64,000 nt of DNA. It comes from JAEHDI01 sp035455185. Its GTDB lineage: Bacteria > Acidobacteriota > Terriglobia > Bryobacterales > Bryobacteraceae. The notes under the pieces were generated by a model. That model was not told the DNA's origin, did no database searches, and saw only the letters and a program-made list of their open reading frames with translations. How positions within the stretch are numbered: the first letter of the stretch is position 1; each line of letters opens with the position of its first letter. Position numbers and translations under genes: made by a program. The stretch spans positions 1 through 64,000 of the forward strand of contig DATIFQ010000543.1 of assembly GCA_035455185.1 (NCBI GenBank), read 5' to 3'. Positions 1 to 7,864 of this stretch are shown piece by piece.

Positions 1-50
1 CGGTACAGACACCAATTTCGCAAAAGCAGCGAAATTGGAGTCAGTCCCGG
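1..50. repeat. REP-like imperfect palindrome
   Basis: Two arms pair as an inverted repeat: a perfect 10-bp core (CCAATTTCGC at 12-21 with GCGAAATTGG at 29-38, 7-nt loop) extends outward to positions 1 and 49 with only three mismatches. The outer arms read like GGGACAGACACC. It lies just past the stop of the flanking minus-strand gene, typical of REP-type or terminator-like intergenic palindromes. I found no second copy in the window. Function is inferred only. Confidence 0.5.
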
Positions 51-86
51 GTTTTCTCGCCACCGCTCCGCCCTACACAGAGGTGG

Positions 87-911
87 TCAGATCCCCATGA
101 GTTTGTTCAGCTCCAGCGTTGTCACGCAGCGGTCGAGGAAACTGAACTGGCCCGTATCTTTCACCTGGCGGGCCGCGTCGAGAAAACCGGTCATGGCCGC
201 GCGATAGAGTGAGGTCGCAAGGCTGATGCGCCTGACTCCGGCCGCGGCGAGCTCGGCCACTGAAAATGATTTCCCTTTGATTCCCACCATGAAATTGACC
301 GGCTTCGACACAGCCGCACAGACGGCGCGTACGGCGGCAAGATCAGGCAGGCCGGGGGCGAAAAGCACATCGGCTCCTACTTTTTCGAAGGCTTGAAGGC
401 GGCTGATGGTGTCGTCCAGGCTTGGGGCCGCGAAGAGGAGATTGTGCGCCCGCGCAGTCAGGATAAAGGGAAATGGAAGTGCATGTGCCGCCTCCGCGGC
501 TGCAGCGATTCTTTCGACAGCCAAGCGAGTATCGTAAAGGGGACGGTCCGGGTTACCGGTAGTATCCTCGATCGTGCATCCAACGAGCCCCACCCCGGCC
601 GCAAGCCGGATCGTTTCGGCCACGACCTCCGGCGCGTCGCCAAAACCCTTTTCCAGATCGGCAGAGACGGGCAAATCCGTGGCATCGACAATCATGCGCG
701 CGTGCGCCAGCGCCTCATCCCGCGTCAGCCCGCCGTCTCTTCGACCAAGGGCAGAGGCTGAGGCAGCGCTCGATGTGGCCAATGCCTGGAAGCCAAGCCC
801 GGCGAGAATGCGAGCGGAACCGACATCCCATGGATTCGGAATCACAAAGGCGCCAGGGCCGTCGTGAAGCGCGCGGAAGCGAGCTGCCCGTTCGTTCTGG
901 GTGACACCCAT
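87..911 (-). CDS. Isocitrate lyase/PEP mutase superfamily protein
   Basis: A 274-residue cytoplasmic TIM-barrel enzyme of the isocitrate lyase/phosphoenolpyruvate mutase superfamily, which makes or breaks C-C or P-C bonds next to a Mg-bound carboxylate. Family marks visible are an N-terminal FVIPNPWDVGSARI stretch, a DLEKGFG segment near residue 85 (the metal-binding Asp region) and GCTIED near residue 111. The KKCGH lyase motif of true isocitrate lyases is absent, so it belongs with the short, often misannotated 'carboxyvinyl-carboxyphosphonate mutase-like' or oxaloacetate-decarboxylase-like members. The substrate cannot be assigned. It is apparently transcribed alone, downstream of the dioxygenase on the same strand. 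Confidence 0.85.
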   Translation of the reverse strand: MGVTQNERAARFRALHDGPGAFVIPNPWDVGSARILAGLGFQALATSSAASASALGRRDGGLTRDEALAHARMIVDATDLPVSADLEKGFGDAPEVVAETIRLAAGVGLVGCTIEDTTGNPDRPLYDTRLAVERIAAAAEAAHALPFPFILTARAHNLLFAAPSLDDTISRLQAFEKVGADVLFAPGLPDLAAVRAVCAAVSKPVNFMVGIKGKSFSVAELAAAGVRRISLATSLYRAAMTGFLDAARQVKDTGQFSFLDRCVTTLELNKLMGI

Positions 912-977
912 AGGATTTACCTCGCGTGTTCAGATCTCTACCCATGCTACTCTTCCCAGGGAGGGGAACCGCCCCAC

Positions 978-1766
978 CTAAGCTCCCGACTTGCCGAGCT
1001 GTACGGCCAGCATGGAGATGGAGCCGCCTTCGATGCCTTCGACGGGAAACGTGATGGAGTCGCCCGGCCGCCGGGCGCCGATTACGTACAGCAGAGGCAG
1101 GTAGTGATCCGGCGTAGGAATGGCGAGTCCCGCATCCCGGCCCATCGTTTCATAGTCAATGAGCGACTTGTCGTCTCCGGCAAGCAGCAGCTCCTTTGCC
1201 ACGCCCTCGAAGCGCATCGCCCACTCATATGGCTCCGCCGGCCGTCCCCAGGCGTAGGCGCCCAAGTTGTGCACAACGTTCCCGCTGCCAGCGATCAGGA
1301 TGCCTTCCTCCCGAAGGTCCGCGAGGCGCTGGCCGATCTCATAGTGAAAGGACGCCGGGCGCATCCGATCGATGCTGAGCTGAACCACAGGCACGTCCGC
1401 TTGCGGATAGACGTGCCGGAGTATTGACCAAGTGCCGTGATCGAGTCCCCAGTCGTCGTCAAGCGCCACAGGCAACGGAGCAAGCAGTTCCTGGACGCGG
1501 CGGGCAAGCTGCGGGTCGCCCGGCGCCGGATACTGCACTTCGTACAACTCCTGCGGGAAGCCCCCGAAATCGTGGATGGTCCTCGGAGCCGTACCGATGG
1601 TGACGCGGGTCCCCGGCACATACCAGTGAGCGGAGATCGCCAGGATGGCTTTGGGGGTGGGCGTCTGTCCGCCGATGCGCCGCCATCCTTGGGTGTAGCC
1701 ATTGTCCATCAGGGCGTTCATGGGGTTGCCATGCCCGAAGAAGATGGCGGGCAATGTTTCGGCCAT
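978..1766 (-). CDS. Class III extradiol ring-cleavage dioxygenase (DODA/YgiD-like)
   Basis: A 262-residue member of the LigB/DODA family of non-haem metal dioxygenases that cleave catechol-type rings such as 4,5-DOPA. It opens with PAIFFGHGNPMNAL, supplying the first metal His, then ISAHWYVPG (second His, near residue 52), LDHGTWSIL (near residue 114) and IAGSGNVVHNLGAY (near residue 165), the usual active-site blocks. ATG at 1766 is preferred because a GGAGGAG motif precedes it and family members begin there; an in-frame ATG at 1784 would add six residues. The physiological substrate is unknown; many YgiD-like proteins are orphans. Confidence 0.88.
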   Translation of the reverse strand: MAETLPAIFFGHGNPMNALMDNGYTQGWRRIGGQTPTPKAILAISAHWYVPGTRVTIGTAPRTIHDFGGFPQELYEVQYPAPGDPQLARRVQELLAPLPVALDDDWGLDHGTWSILRHVYPQADVPVVQLSIDRMRPASFHYEIGQRLADLREEGILIAGSGNVVHNLGAYAWGRPAEPYEWAMRFEGVAKELLLAGDDKSLIDYETMGRDAGLAIPTPDHYLPLLYVIGARRPGDSITFPVEGIEGGSISMLAVQLGKSGA

Positions 1767-1864
1767 GCTGGGAGGCTCCTCCATCAGGTCCTCTTCCAGG
1801 ATCTCTCAGATTAAGGAGCGGCGGGATTTCGCGGCGCGCCCTTGGATAGAATCGGTGCAGGATT

Positions 1865-2155
1865 ATGGTAACGGCAATCGTTCTAATCAACACAGCGCAA
1901 GGACGCACGCCAGAGGTCGCGCAGGCGCTGATCGACCTGCCGGGAATCACCGAGGCCTATTCCGTCGCCGGGTCGTACGACCTCGTCGCCATCGCGCGTG
2001 TGCGCGACCATGAAGGGCTGGCCGACCTGGTGGCGGGGCGCGTCCAGAAGATACCGGGCATCGAAGCCACGAACACCCTGATCGCTTTCCGGGCGTACAG
2101 CCAGCGCGACCTGGAAGCTATGTGGGATATCGGGAACGCGGGGCCAATAAGTTAA
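1865..2155 (+). CDS. Stand-alone Lrp/AsnC ligand-binding (RAM) domain protein
   Basis: A 96-residue protein containing only the alpha/beta RAM fold of Lrp/AsnC regulators, without the helix-turn-helix half. The N-terminus (VTAIVLINTAQGRTPEVAQAL) and the segment EAYSVAGSYDLVAIARV match the effector-binding core. Such stand-alone domains form oligomers that bind amino acids, and may modulate full-length Lrp paralogues. It diverges from the dioxygenase gene across about 100 bp and is followed 100 bp later by the MFS transporter. No DNA-binding segment is present, so it cannot itself be a classical repressor. Confidence 0.85.
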   Translation: MVTAIVLINTAQGRTPEVAQALIDLPGITEAYSVAGSYDLVAIARVRDHEGLADLVAGRVQKIPGIEATNTLIAFRAYSQRDLEAMWDIGNAGPIS

Positions 2156-2255
2156 GCCGTTCCGAGATCCTCCGGAAGCGCCTCCGCGCGCGTCGCCGGC
2201 AAAGCGCCAGCGGTACAGGCCGCCTGTAGGGCGACGTTCACCGAAAGTCAGAGCC

Positions 2256-3443
2256 ATGGCCAAGGCAGTCAGCCGAACATTGCCGCGGGGAGTGATTGCG
2301 CTGGGACTCGTCAGCATGTTCATGGACGTCTCCTCGGAGATGATCCACAGCCTGCTGCCTGTCTTCCTGGTGGGTGTACTTGGCTTGAACGCCTTGGCAG
2401 TAGGGCTCATCGAGGGCATCGCGGAGTCCACGGCGGCGATCACGAAGATCTTCGCCGGAGTGGCTAGCGACTGGATCGGCAAGCGTAAGCCCCTGGTGCT
2501 TTTGGGATATGGCCTGGCCGCGCTTACCAAGCCCCTGTTTCCGCTAGCCACCGGGGCGGGCGCCGTCCTCACCGCACGGTTTCTCGATCGCATCGGGAAA
2601 GGAATTCGCGGCGCGCCGCGTGACGCCCTGGTGGCCGATCTGACGCCGAAGTCGATGCACGGCGCTGCCTACGGCGTCCGCCAGTCCATGGACACTGCCG
2701 GCGCGTTTGCCGGACCTGCGCTGGCGATGGTGTTGATGGCGCTCTCCGGCGACAACTTTCGGCTCGTCTTTTGGATCGCCGTGTTGCCGGCGGTGATCTC
2801 CGTGGCGTGTGTCGTTTTCGGCGTGCAGGAGCCGGAGACGCACGCCGTTGTGGGGAATAGGCGCTTTCCGTTGCAGCGCCGGGAAATTCGCCGCCTCAGT
2901 CTCAAGTTCTGGCTCGTCGTCATGTTCGCCTCCATGCTCACCCTGGCGCGCTTCAGCGAAGCGTTCCTTCTGCTGCGTGCCGCGAACGTGGGCCTTGCGG
3001 TCACTTATGTTCCGGCCGTCCTGATCGTCATGAATGTGATCTATTCGGCGAGCGCGTACCCGTTCGGCCACCTCTCCGACCGGCTCAACCGCGGCAGCCT
3101 CCTGGCAGTCGGGATCGGATTTCTGATTGCGGCGGATCTGGTACTCGCCGCGGCGAATTCGACGTGGGCAGTGCTCGCCGGTTCCATGCTTTGGGGACTG
3201 CACATGGGAGCGACCCAGGGCCTGTTGACCACGATCGTGGCTGCGACCGCCCCGGCAGACCTGCGCGCCACGGCCTTCGGGCTGTTCAATCTCGTCACGG
3301 GCGCAGCGCTTCTGCTGGCGAGCGGCCTCGCAGGATTTCTTTGGGCAAACTATGGACCCGCCGTGACGTTTCTCGCGGGCGCCGTCTTTTCGACGGTCGC
3401 GCTGGCCGGCCTGCTGGCGCGACGTCCCAGGAGCGCGCCGTAA
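2256..3443 (+). CDS. MFS transporter
   Basis: A 395-residue major facilitator superfamily permease with about 12 predicted membrane segments in the inner membrane. The loop after helix 2 carries the signature-like segment GVASDWIGKRKPLVLLGY (around residue 67), equivalent to motif A, and a second related loop (PFGHLSDRLNRGSLL) follows the central loop near residue 268. The central cytoplasmic loop is basic, as is common. Substrate cannot be predicted; the sequence resembles the family often annotated as 'MFS transporter' next to metal- or drug-efflux genes. The start follows AGAGCC, only a weak ribosome-binding site. Confidence 0.85.
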   Translation: MAKAVSRTLPRGVIALGLVSMFMDVSSEMIHSLLPVFLVGVLGLNALAVGLIEGIAESTAAITKIFAGVASDWIGKRKPLVLLGYGLAALTKPLFPLATGAGAVLTARFLDRIGKGIRGAPRDALVADLTPKSMHGAAYGVRQSMDTAGAFAGPALAMVLMALSGDNFRLVFWIAVLPAVISVACVVFGVQEPETHAVVGNRRFPLQRREIRRLSLKFWLVVMFASMLTLARFSEAFLLLRAANVGLAVTYVPAVLIVMNVIYSASAYPFGHLSDRLNRGSLLAVGIGFLIAADLVLAAANSTWAVLAGSMLWGLHMGATQGLLTTIVAATAPADLRATAFGLFNLVTGAALLLASGLAGFLWANYGPAVTFLAGAVFSTVALAGLLARRPRSAP

Positions 3444-3512
3444 GCGTGGACGCCAGGCTTTGTCTCTGCTACACGATTTCAAATCAATGTGTGGAATCAT
3501 TTGATGAGCGGC

Positions 3513-5699
3513 ATGAACGTTCGCATCCGCATGGTGACCGTATTCCTCCTTTGTGTCAGTTCTCCCCTTGCCGGACAGGGCGATCCCGCGGTGAACCGGC
3601 CGAAGATCGGCCTGGTCCTGGGGGGAGGCGGGGCGCGGGGGCTCGCGCACATCGGTGTACTCGAGTGGCTGGAAGAACATCGAATCCCGGTGGACTACAT
3701 CGCAGGGACCAGCATGGGCGGGATCATCGGCGGGCTCTATGCGATGGGGATGAAACCGGCTGAGCTGCGAGATCTGGTCAACGGGATCGATTGGGAGGAG
3801 ACGCTCAGGGGGACACCATCCTACGAGCAGTTCCTGCTGCGGCGAAAGCAGGATCGCCGCGATTATCCGGGCCTGCAGCTTGGATGGAACAAGGGACTCC
3901 GATTCGGGGCGGGCTTGAACGGCGGTCACTTCGTGAGTTTGATACTCGGCCGAGCCACTCTACCGTACTGGCAGGTGCGCGATTTCGACGAATTGCCGAT
4001 TCCATTCCGGTGCGTCGCGGCAGATCTGGTCAGTGCAAACGCGGTTGTTCTACGCGACGGTCCGGTCGCTGAAGCCCTCCGTGCGACCATGGCCATCCCC
4101 GGAATATTCACGCCCGTTCATCGTGGCAGCGCGCTCCTCATCGACGGAGGAGTCCTTAACAATGTGCCGACGGATGTGGCGAAGGACATGGGAGCCGACG
4201 TGATCATTGCCGTGAACGCCGGCACTCCTCTTCGCACCCGCAAGGATCTGCAATCTCTGATCGGCATCCTCGACCAAACCACCAACCTTGCCGCAGAACA
4301 GAACGTGCGAAAGAATCTGCTTCTCGCGGATGTTGTTCTCACGCCGGATCTCGGCAAGTACACGGCAGTGGACTTCGACGCCAGGGAAGCCCTTGCCCAG
4401 GCGGGCTACGCAGCGGCCGCCGCCAAGGAGCCGGCACTGCGACGGTTTGAGATCGGGCGTGGAGAGTGGGAGAGATACTCCGCCAGCGTGAGCGGCCGTG
4501 TTCGACGGGAGGTCCCGACCCCGCAGTCACTGGTTGTTGAGGCGCCAACGGCCGGAGCGGCAAATGCGATTCGTGAGCGCCTGGGGCGGCATCGGGGAAG
4601 AACGCTGAACGTGGATGCGCTCGAGGACGACCTGACGACGATGCTCGGTTGGGGCAGGTACGCCAGTCTGAGTTACGAACTCCGGGAGTCAAGCGACCCG
4701 TCCCGCGGTCCGGAGCTGGTGGTCCGTGCCGAGCCGTTCGTGAATGGAACAGCGGTTATCCGAGTCGGGCTCAGCCTGCAAGGGGCGCACACGCAGCAGG
4801 TCGAGGTCAACCTCCGGGCACGAGACACCGTGTACGACGTTGGCGGGTACGGGTCAGAGATGCGCTTGGACGCAACTCTTGGCACGACACTGTCGTCCGG
4901 AGTGGAGTACTACCGTCCGCTCGGCAAGAGCCGGTTTTTTGTTGCGCCGCGGGCATATGCCAGCAGAGCGACAACGAACGTCGCTGAGGCGAAGGATGTC
5001 CTGGCAAATTACCGGCGTTCCTCCGCGGGAGCCGGGATCGATCTGGGATACGGTGTTCTCTCCCGGTCCGATGAAGTGCGCTTCGGCTATGAAGTCCGTT
5101 ATGACGACACTTCCATCGTCATCGGCAATCCAGCGTTGCCCGTCTACGGCGGTACCGCGAATGTCCTCTCGTTGCGCTGGTTTCATGACGGGCAGGACAG
5201 CGCGACAATTCCACGCAGAGGGATTCAGTCCACGCTCCGCGGGAGCTGGTTTCTGAACAGCGCGACGTCGGCGCGGGACTTCCCACAGGCGGAGTTCACG
5301 GCGTCCGCGTTCCACCCTGTCGACGCGAAAGGTTCCGTCTTCGCCACGGCCGCTGGTGGAACGACATTCAATCGCATTGCTCCCTTGGACCAGGAATTTG
5401 CCCTTGGCGGACCCCGGCAGCTCAGCTCCTATGGGTTCTACGAACTGCGCGGATCCGACTATGCGCTGGCCAGCGCAGGTTACCTCCGCCAGATTAGCGC
5501 GAACAGCCTGGCAAAGTTGTATGTCTTGGGCTTCCTCCAAGCCGGCCGCGTGTTCCGGGCTCGATCAGCCGACCGGACCGGTATGGACGTGACGGCCGGA
5601 GTGGTCGCGGACACCTTTATCGGACCGATTTTGCTCGGGGTGGCCGTGGGTGACGCCGGCCACCGCAAGGCATTCATTTCCATCGGGCGGACGTTCTAG
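3513..5699 (+). CDS. Patatin-like phospholipase fused to an outer-membrane beta-barrel (PlpD-type)
   Basis: About 728 residues. A signal peptide (MNVRIRMVTVFLLCVSSPLAGQ) leads into a patatin lipase domain: oxyanion-hole GGGGARG near residue 37, nucleophile elbow GTSMG near 65, and the catalytic Asp in IDGG near 210. A single POTRA-like segment (roughly 325-400) is followed by a beta-strand-rich barrel ending in a terminal Phe (FISIGRTF), the usual C-terminal signature for Bam-mediated insertion. This is the layout of P. aeruginosa PlpD, a type Vd autotransporter that presents or releases an A1-type lipase. ATGs at 3504 and 3513 are both possible; 3513 gives the cleaner signal peptide. The stop codon lies inside the left arm of the palindromic repeat that follows. 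Confidence 0.9.
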   Translation: MNVRIRMVTVFLLCVSSPLAGQGDPAVNRPKIGLVLGGGGARGLAHIGVLEWLEEHRIPVDYIAGTSMGGIIGGLYAMGMKPAELRDLVNGIDWEETLRGTPSYEQFLLRRKQDRRDYPGLQLGWNKGLRFGAGLNGGHFVSLILGRATLPYWQVRDFDELPIPFRCVAADLVSANAVVLRDGPVAEALRATMAIPGIFTPVHRGSALLIDGGVLNNVPTDVAKDMGADVIIAVNAGTPLRTRKDLQSLIGILDQTTNLAAEQNVRKNLLLADVVLTPDLGKYTAVDFDAREALAQAGYAAAAAKEPALRRFEIGRGEWERYSASVSGRVRREVPTPQSLVVEAPTAGAANAIRERLGRHRGRTLNVDALEDDLTTMLGWGRYASLSYELRESSDPSRGPELVVRAEPFVNGTAVIRVGLSLQGAHTQQVEVNLRARDTVYDVGGYGSEMRLDATLGTTLSSGVEYYRPLGKSRFFVAPRAYASRATTNVAEAKDVLANYRRSSAGAGIDLGYGVLSRSDEVRFGYEVRYDDTSIVIGNPALPVYGGTANVLSLRWFHDGQDSATIPRRGIQSTLRGSWFLNSATSARDFPQAEFTASAFHPVDAKGSVFATAAGGTTFNRIAPLDQEFALGGPRQLSSYGFYELRGSDYALASAGYLRQISANSLAKLYVLGFLQAGRVFRARSADRTGMDVTAGVVADTFIGPILLGVAVGDAGHRKAFISIGRTF

Positions 5700-5879
5700 C
5701 CCGTATTTCTCACCAGCGATCTACTGCGGCGCGCGATAGGACCGAAACTGCGGCGTTGCGCTCCGTCGGAGTCCTCGACGTACTGTCAAGTACGCCTGCG
5801 GGCTCCTCCCGTCGCGTGCCTTGCATTTCCGGCCCTCTCCCGCGCCTCGTCCACGACCGTGGTGAGAAATACGGGCTAG
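5696..5879. repeat. 184-bp palindromic (MITE-like) repeat with perfect 20-bp terminal inverted repeats
   Basis: Left arm CTAGCCCGTATTTCTCACCA (5696-5715) is the exact reverse complement of 5860-5879. The inner halves also pair imperfectly, including GGCGCGNGA-like blocks and CGTACT-like blocks around the centre near 5790, so the entire element could fold back on itself. The left arm contains the TAG stop of the patatin gene. No transposase gene is inside. It could be a non-autonomous mobile element, a long bidirectional terminator, or a structured RNA element. Confidence 0.75.
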
Positions 5880-5935
5880 GGATTGGGGCCGGCTCCATGC
5901 TCGGGCGGGGCCGGCAGATGGGCATCCGAGCGCAA

Positions 5936-7282
5936 CTACGAAGGGAAACACCTCCGGAACGCCAACAGAAAACGAGGAGAGCCCTTGATGCGGATCTTTC
6001 GCCGCACGATCGCCCAGAGCGGGTTCGCATCCCGGGCCAGCAGCCGAACCCACGTGAGGCTGTCCGCCATCACGTGCAAGTTGCATTTACCTGAGAGCCC
6101 CTCGGTGACACGGAGCCGCTGGCCGCTGATCACGACCGTCGCTTTCCGTTCTTCCCGGCCGGTAAAGGTGAAGTGATAGGTAGCGTTCAGACCCTTCGAC
6201 TTTCCGCGTTGGAAAACCAGCGGCAGGCCACTCAGGAACGCGTTGACCGACTCGACTCGTAAGCCGTTGCCGACCTGCTTGGTTCTCTTGTGCGGAAACC
6301 GCCGCTTCACGTACGCCTCGGCATCCGATCCCGGCACGACATGCACGGTTTCTTCCTTGTCCTGCAAAGGCTTCACAACTTCGCGGAGAAACCTGGGCCT
6401 GTCCGTGAGGAACGGAGCAATCACGTCTTCTCCCGCCGGGCAGACCGAGAGGCAGTAGGCGGCTTTGTAGTTCGCGCCAAAAGACAGGCTCTGCCACATT
6501 GATGCACTTTCGGAACCGCTGACCTTTTGCCGGTACTCCCGAGCGCTTCCGCTTTCGGCGATTGTTTCCACCCAGTCCGTAAAGCCGCCGAGAAATTCCC
6601 GGTAATTGTGGGTGTTGCACGCCGAGAAATCGAAGTTACCGTCGGCGGAGATCGCTCCTGTCGGACAGGCTGCCACGCACAGCTTGCATTCCAGGCACGG
6701 GTTGTAATCGATCGGATTGTTGTATTCGGTGACCCGGGCATCGACGAGCACGGTCGCCAGCAGAATGAAGCTTCCAAACTTCGGATGGATTACGTTGCGA
6801 TGGATTCCCATCCGCCCCAGCCCGGCCGCCACCGCGACCGGCTTATGCGAAACGACCCAGATTTTGCCGCCGGGAAAGCGACTCGTCTCCATGGGAAAGC
6901 CCGCGGCCGGGTTCAATGCGCGGATGCCCTTCTCCTCCAGGGTTGAGACAATCCGGGCCGCCGCGTGGTTAATCTTGTCCGTGACCCGATGAAACTCGAC
7001 GTTGGCCACCGATCGGGCGACGCTCCGAATGGGCTCGCGGTTCATCCGGCAGACCAGGCTCACAAGAGTCTGAGTTCCAGGAAATAGCGTCAGGATGTCC
7101 TGCCGCTGATCAGCCAACTCGGGGTGATCGATCCGGACGAAGCCGACGTCATCGGCTCCCGCCTGGAAACAGAGCTGTCGCAACCATTGATAGTCCAGAC
7201 CGGCGTTCGACGCGGCCGCGGCAGACTCCTGCCCGCGCTCGCGAAGCCATTGAACTGTTGGGTGTTCGTTAAGCTCAACCAT
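5936..7282 (-). CDS. QueG-like 4Fe-4S protein fused to a C-terminal SCP2 domain
   Basis: A 448-residue cytoplasmic protein. The N-terminal half resembles the epoxyqueuosine reductase (QueG) family; a ferredoxin motif CLECKLCVAACPTGA lies around residues 202-216 and a further CLSVCPAG near 286-293. The C-terminal ~90 residues (GREERKATVVISGQ, then MADSLTWVRLLARDANPLWA and KGSPRFLLAFRRCFP) match an SCP2-type lipid-binding domain, which genuine QueG lacks. It is therefore probably not the tRNA-modification enzyme but a reductase acting on a hydrophobic or corrinoid-type substrate (inference). ATG 7282 is chosen because AAAGGAG precedes it. It lies downstream of a marR gene, with a MarR-type operator directly before its ribosome-binding site. 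Confidence 0.82.
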   Translation of the reverse strand: MVELNEHPTVQWLRERGQESAAAASNAGLDYQWLRQLCFQAGADDVGFVRIDHPELADQRQDILTLFPGTQTLVSLVCRMNREPIRSVARSVANVEFHRVTDKINHAAARIVSTLEEKGIRALNPAAGFPMETSRFPGGKIWVVSHKPVAVAAGLGRMGIHRNVIHPKFGSFILLATVLVDARVTEYNNPIDYNPCLECKLCVAACPTGAISADGNFDFSACNTHNYREFLGGFTDWVETIAESGSAREYRQKVSGSESASMWQSLSFGANYKAAYCLSVCPAGEDVIAPFLTDRPRFLREVVKPLQDKEETVHVVPGSDAEAYVKRRFPHKRTKQVGNGLRVESVNAFLSGLPLVFQRGKSKGLNATYHFTFTGREERKATVVISGQRLRVTEGLSGKCNLHVMADSLTWVRLLARDANPLWAIVRRKIRIKGSPRFLLAFRRCFPS

Positions 7283-7299
7283 TGTGCACGCTCCTTTAG

Positions 7300-7319
7300 A
7301 TAGATGTAGATACATCTAT
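7300..7319. promoter_or_regulatory. Candidate MarR operator before the QueG-SCP2 gene
   Basis: A 20-bp near-perfect palindrome with arms ATAGATGTA and TACATCTAT around a 2-bp centre. It sits between the marR stop and the AAAGGAG ribosome-binding site of the next gene. The half-site TAGATGTA recurs upstream of marR itself at 7793-7812, supporting binding by the same MarR dimer. Confidence 0.65.
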
Positions 7320-7336
7320 TTTGCCAAAAAAGAAGA

Positions 7337-7780
7337 TCACATCGCCGACGCCGCCTGGGCGGCTCTGACCGTGATCGTCCTCAGGTTCTCCCAATCGCGG
7401 TCGCCCAAGCCCTTCCGGAGCCGTTCCTGGGCCTGCTGCCAAAGGGGCTCCGCCTGTTTCAGTTTTCTTCGTCCGGGCGACGTCAACTGCAGGGAGTGTT
7501 CGCGCTTGTCCGAGCCAGGGACGCTCGTAATCCAACCTTTCTGAATCAGGGGACGTAACGTTCGGGTGAGAGTCGTACTATCGATGCCGAGCAGTTCCGC
7601 CAGCCGGCCTTGCGTGACTGGCGTGATTAGATGGAGCGCTTGCAGGAGAGTGAACTGGGTGGTCTTGAGTCCCGCCGCGCGAAGCTCTTCGTCGTAGACT
7701 TGCGTCACCACTCGAGACGCGCGACGCAAGTTCGCACAGGCGCAAGGCAACGCAATCAAGGGCTTTACCTCGCTCGGCAT
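7337..7780 (-). CDS. MarR-family transcriptional regulator
   Basis: A 147-residue winged-helix repressor. After an N-terminal dimerisation helix (CACANLRRASRVVTQVYDEEL) come the family's recognisable blocks: LKTTQFTLLQAL near residue 38, VTQGRLAELLGIDSTTLTRTLRPL (helix-turn-helix, about residues 54-77) and the wing segment GSDKREHSLQLTSPGRRKL. It is the first gene of a two-gene minus-strand unit with the QueG-SCP2 protein. A GAGG motif lies just before the ATG, and a palindromic site covers the likely -10 region, suggesting autoregulation. The ligand is unknown, though MarR proteins usually sense phenolics, lipids or oxidants. Confidence 0.92.
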   Translation of the reverse strand: MPSEVKPLIALPCACANLRRASRVVTQVYDEELRAAGLKTTQFTLLQALHLITPVTQGRLAELLGIDSTTLTRTLRPLIQKGWITSVPGSDKREHSLQLTSPGRRKLKQAEPLWQQAQERLRKGLGDRDWENLRTITVRAAQAASAM

Positions 7781-7792
7781 CTCGCCTCAACC

Positions 7793-7812
7793 TATCTATG
7801 TATATACATCTA
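7793..7812. promoter_or_regulatory. Candidate MarR autoregulatory operator
   Basis: ATGTATATACAT (7798-7809) is a perfect 12-bp palindrome within a site that, read on the minus strand, is TAGATGTATATACATAGATA. It shares the TAGATGTA half-site with the operator at 7300-7319. It lies 13-32 bp upstream of the marR ATG and contains the AT-rich hexamer expected for the -10. Confidence 0.65.
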
Positions 7813-7864
7813 ATTTCCGCGTTTGTCAAGGGCATGCCGGTTAGTTCACCGCTGGAACGGGCTC

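Noticed and set aside
2544..3929. A long minus-strand open frame across the MFS and patatin genes.
   Set aside because: Arg/Gln-rich antisense translation spanning two confident genes; no homology wording.
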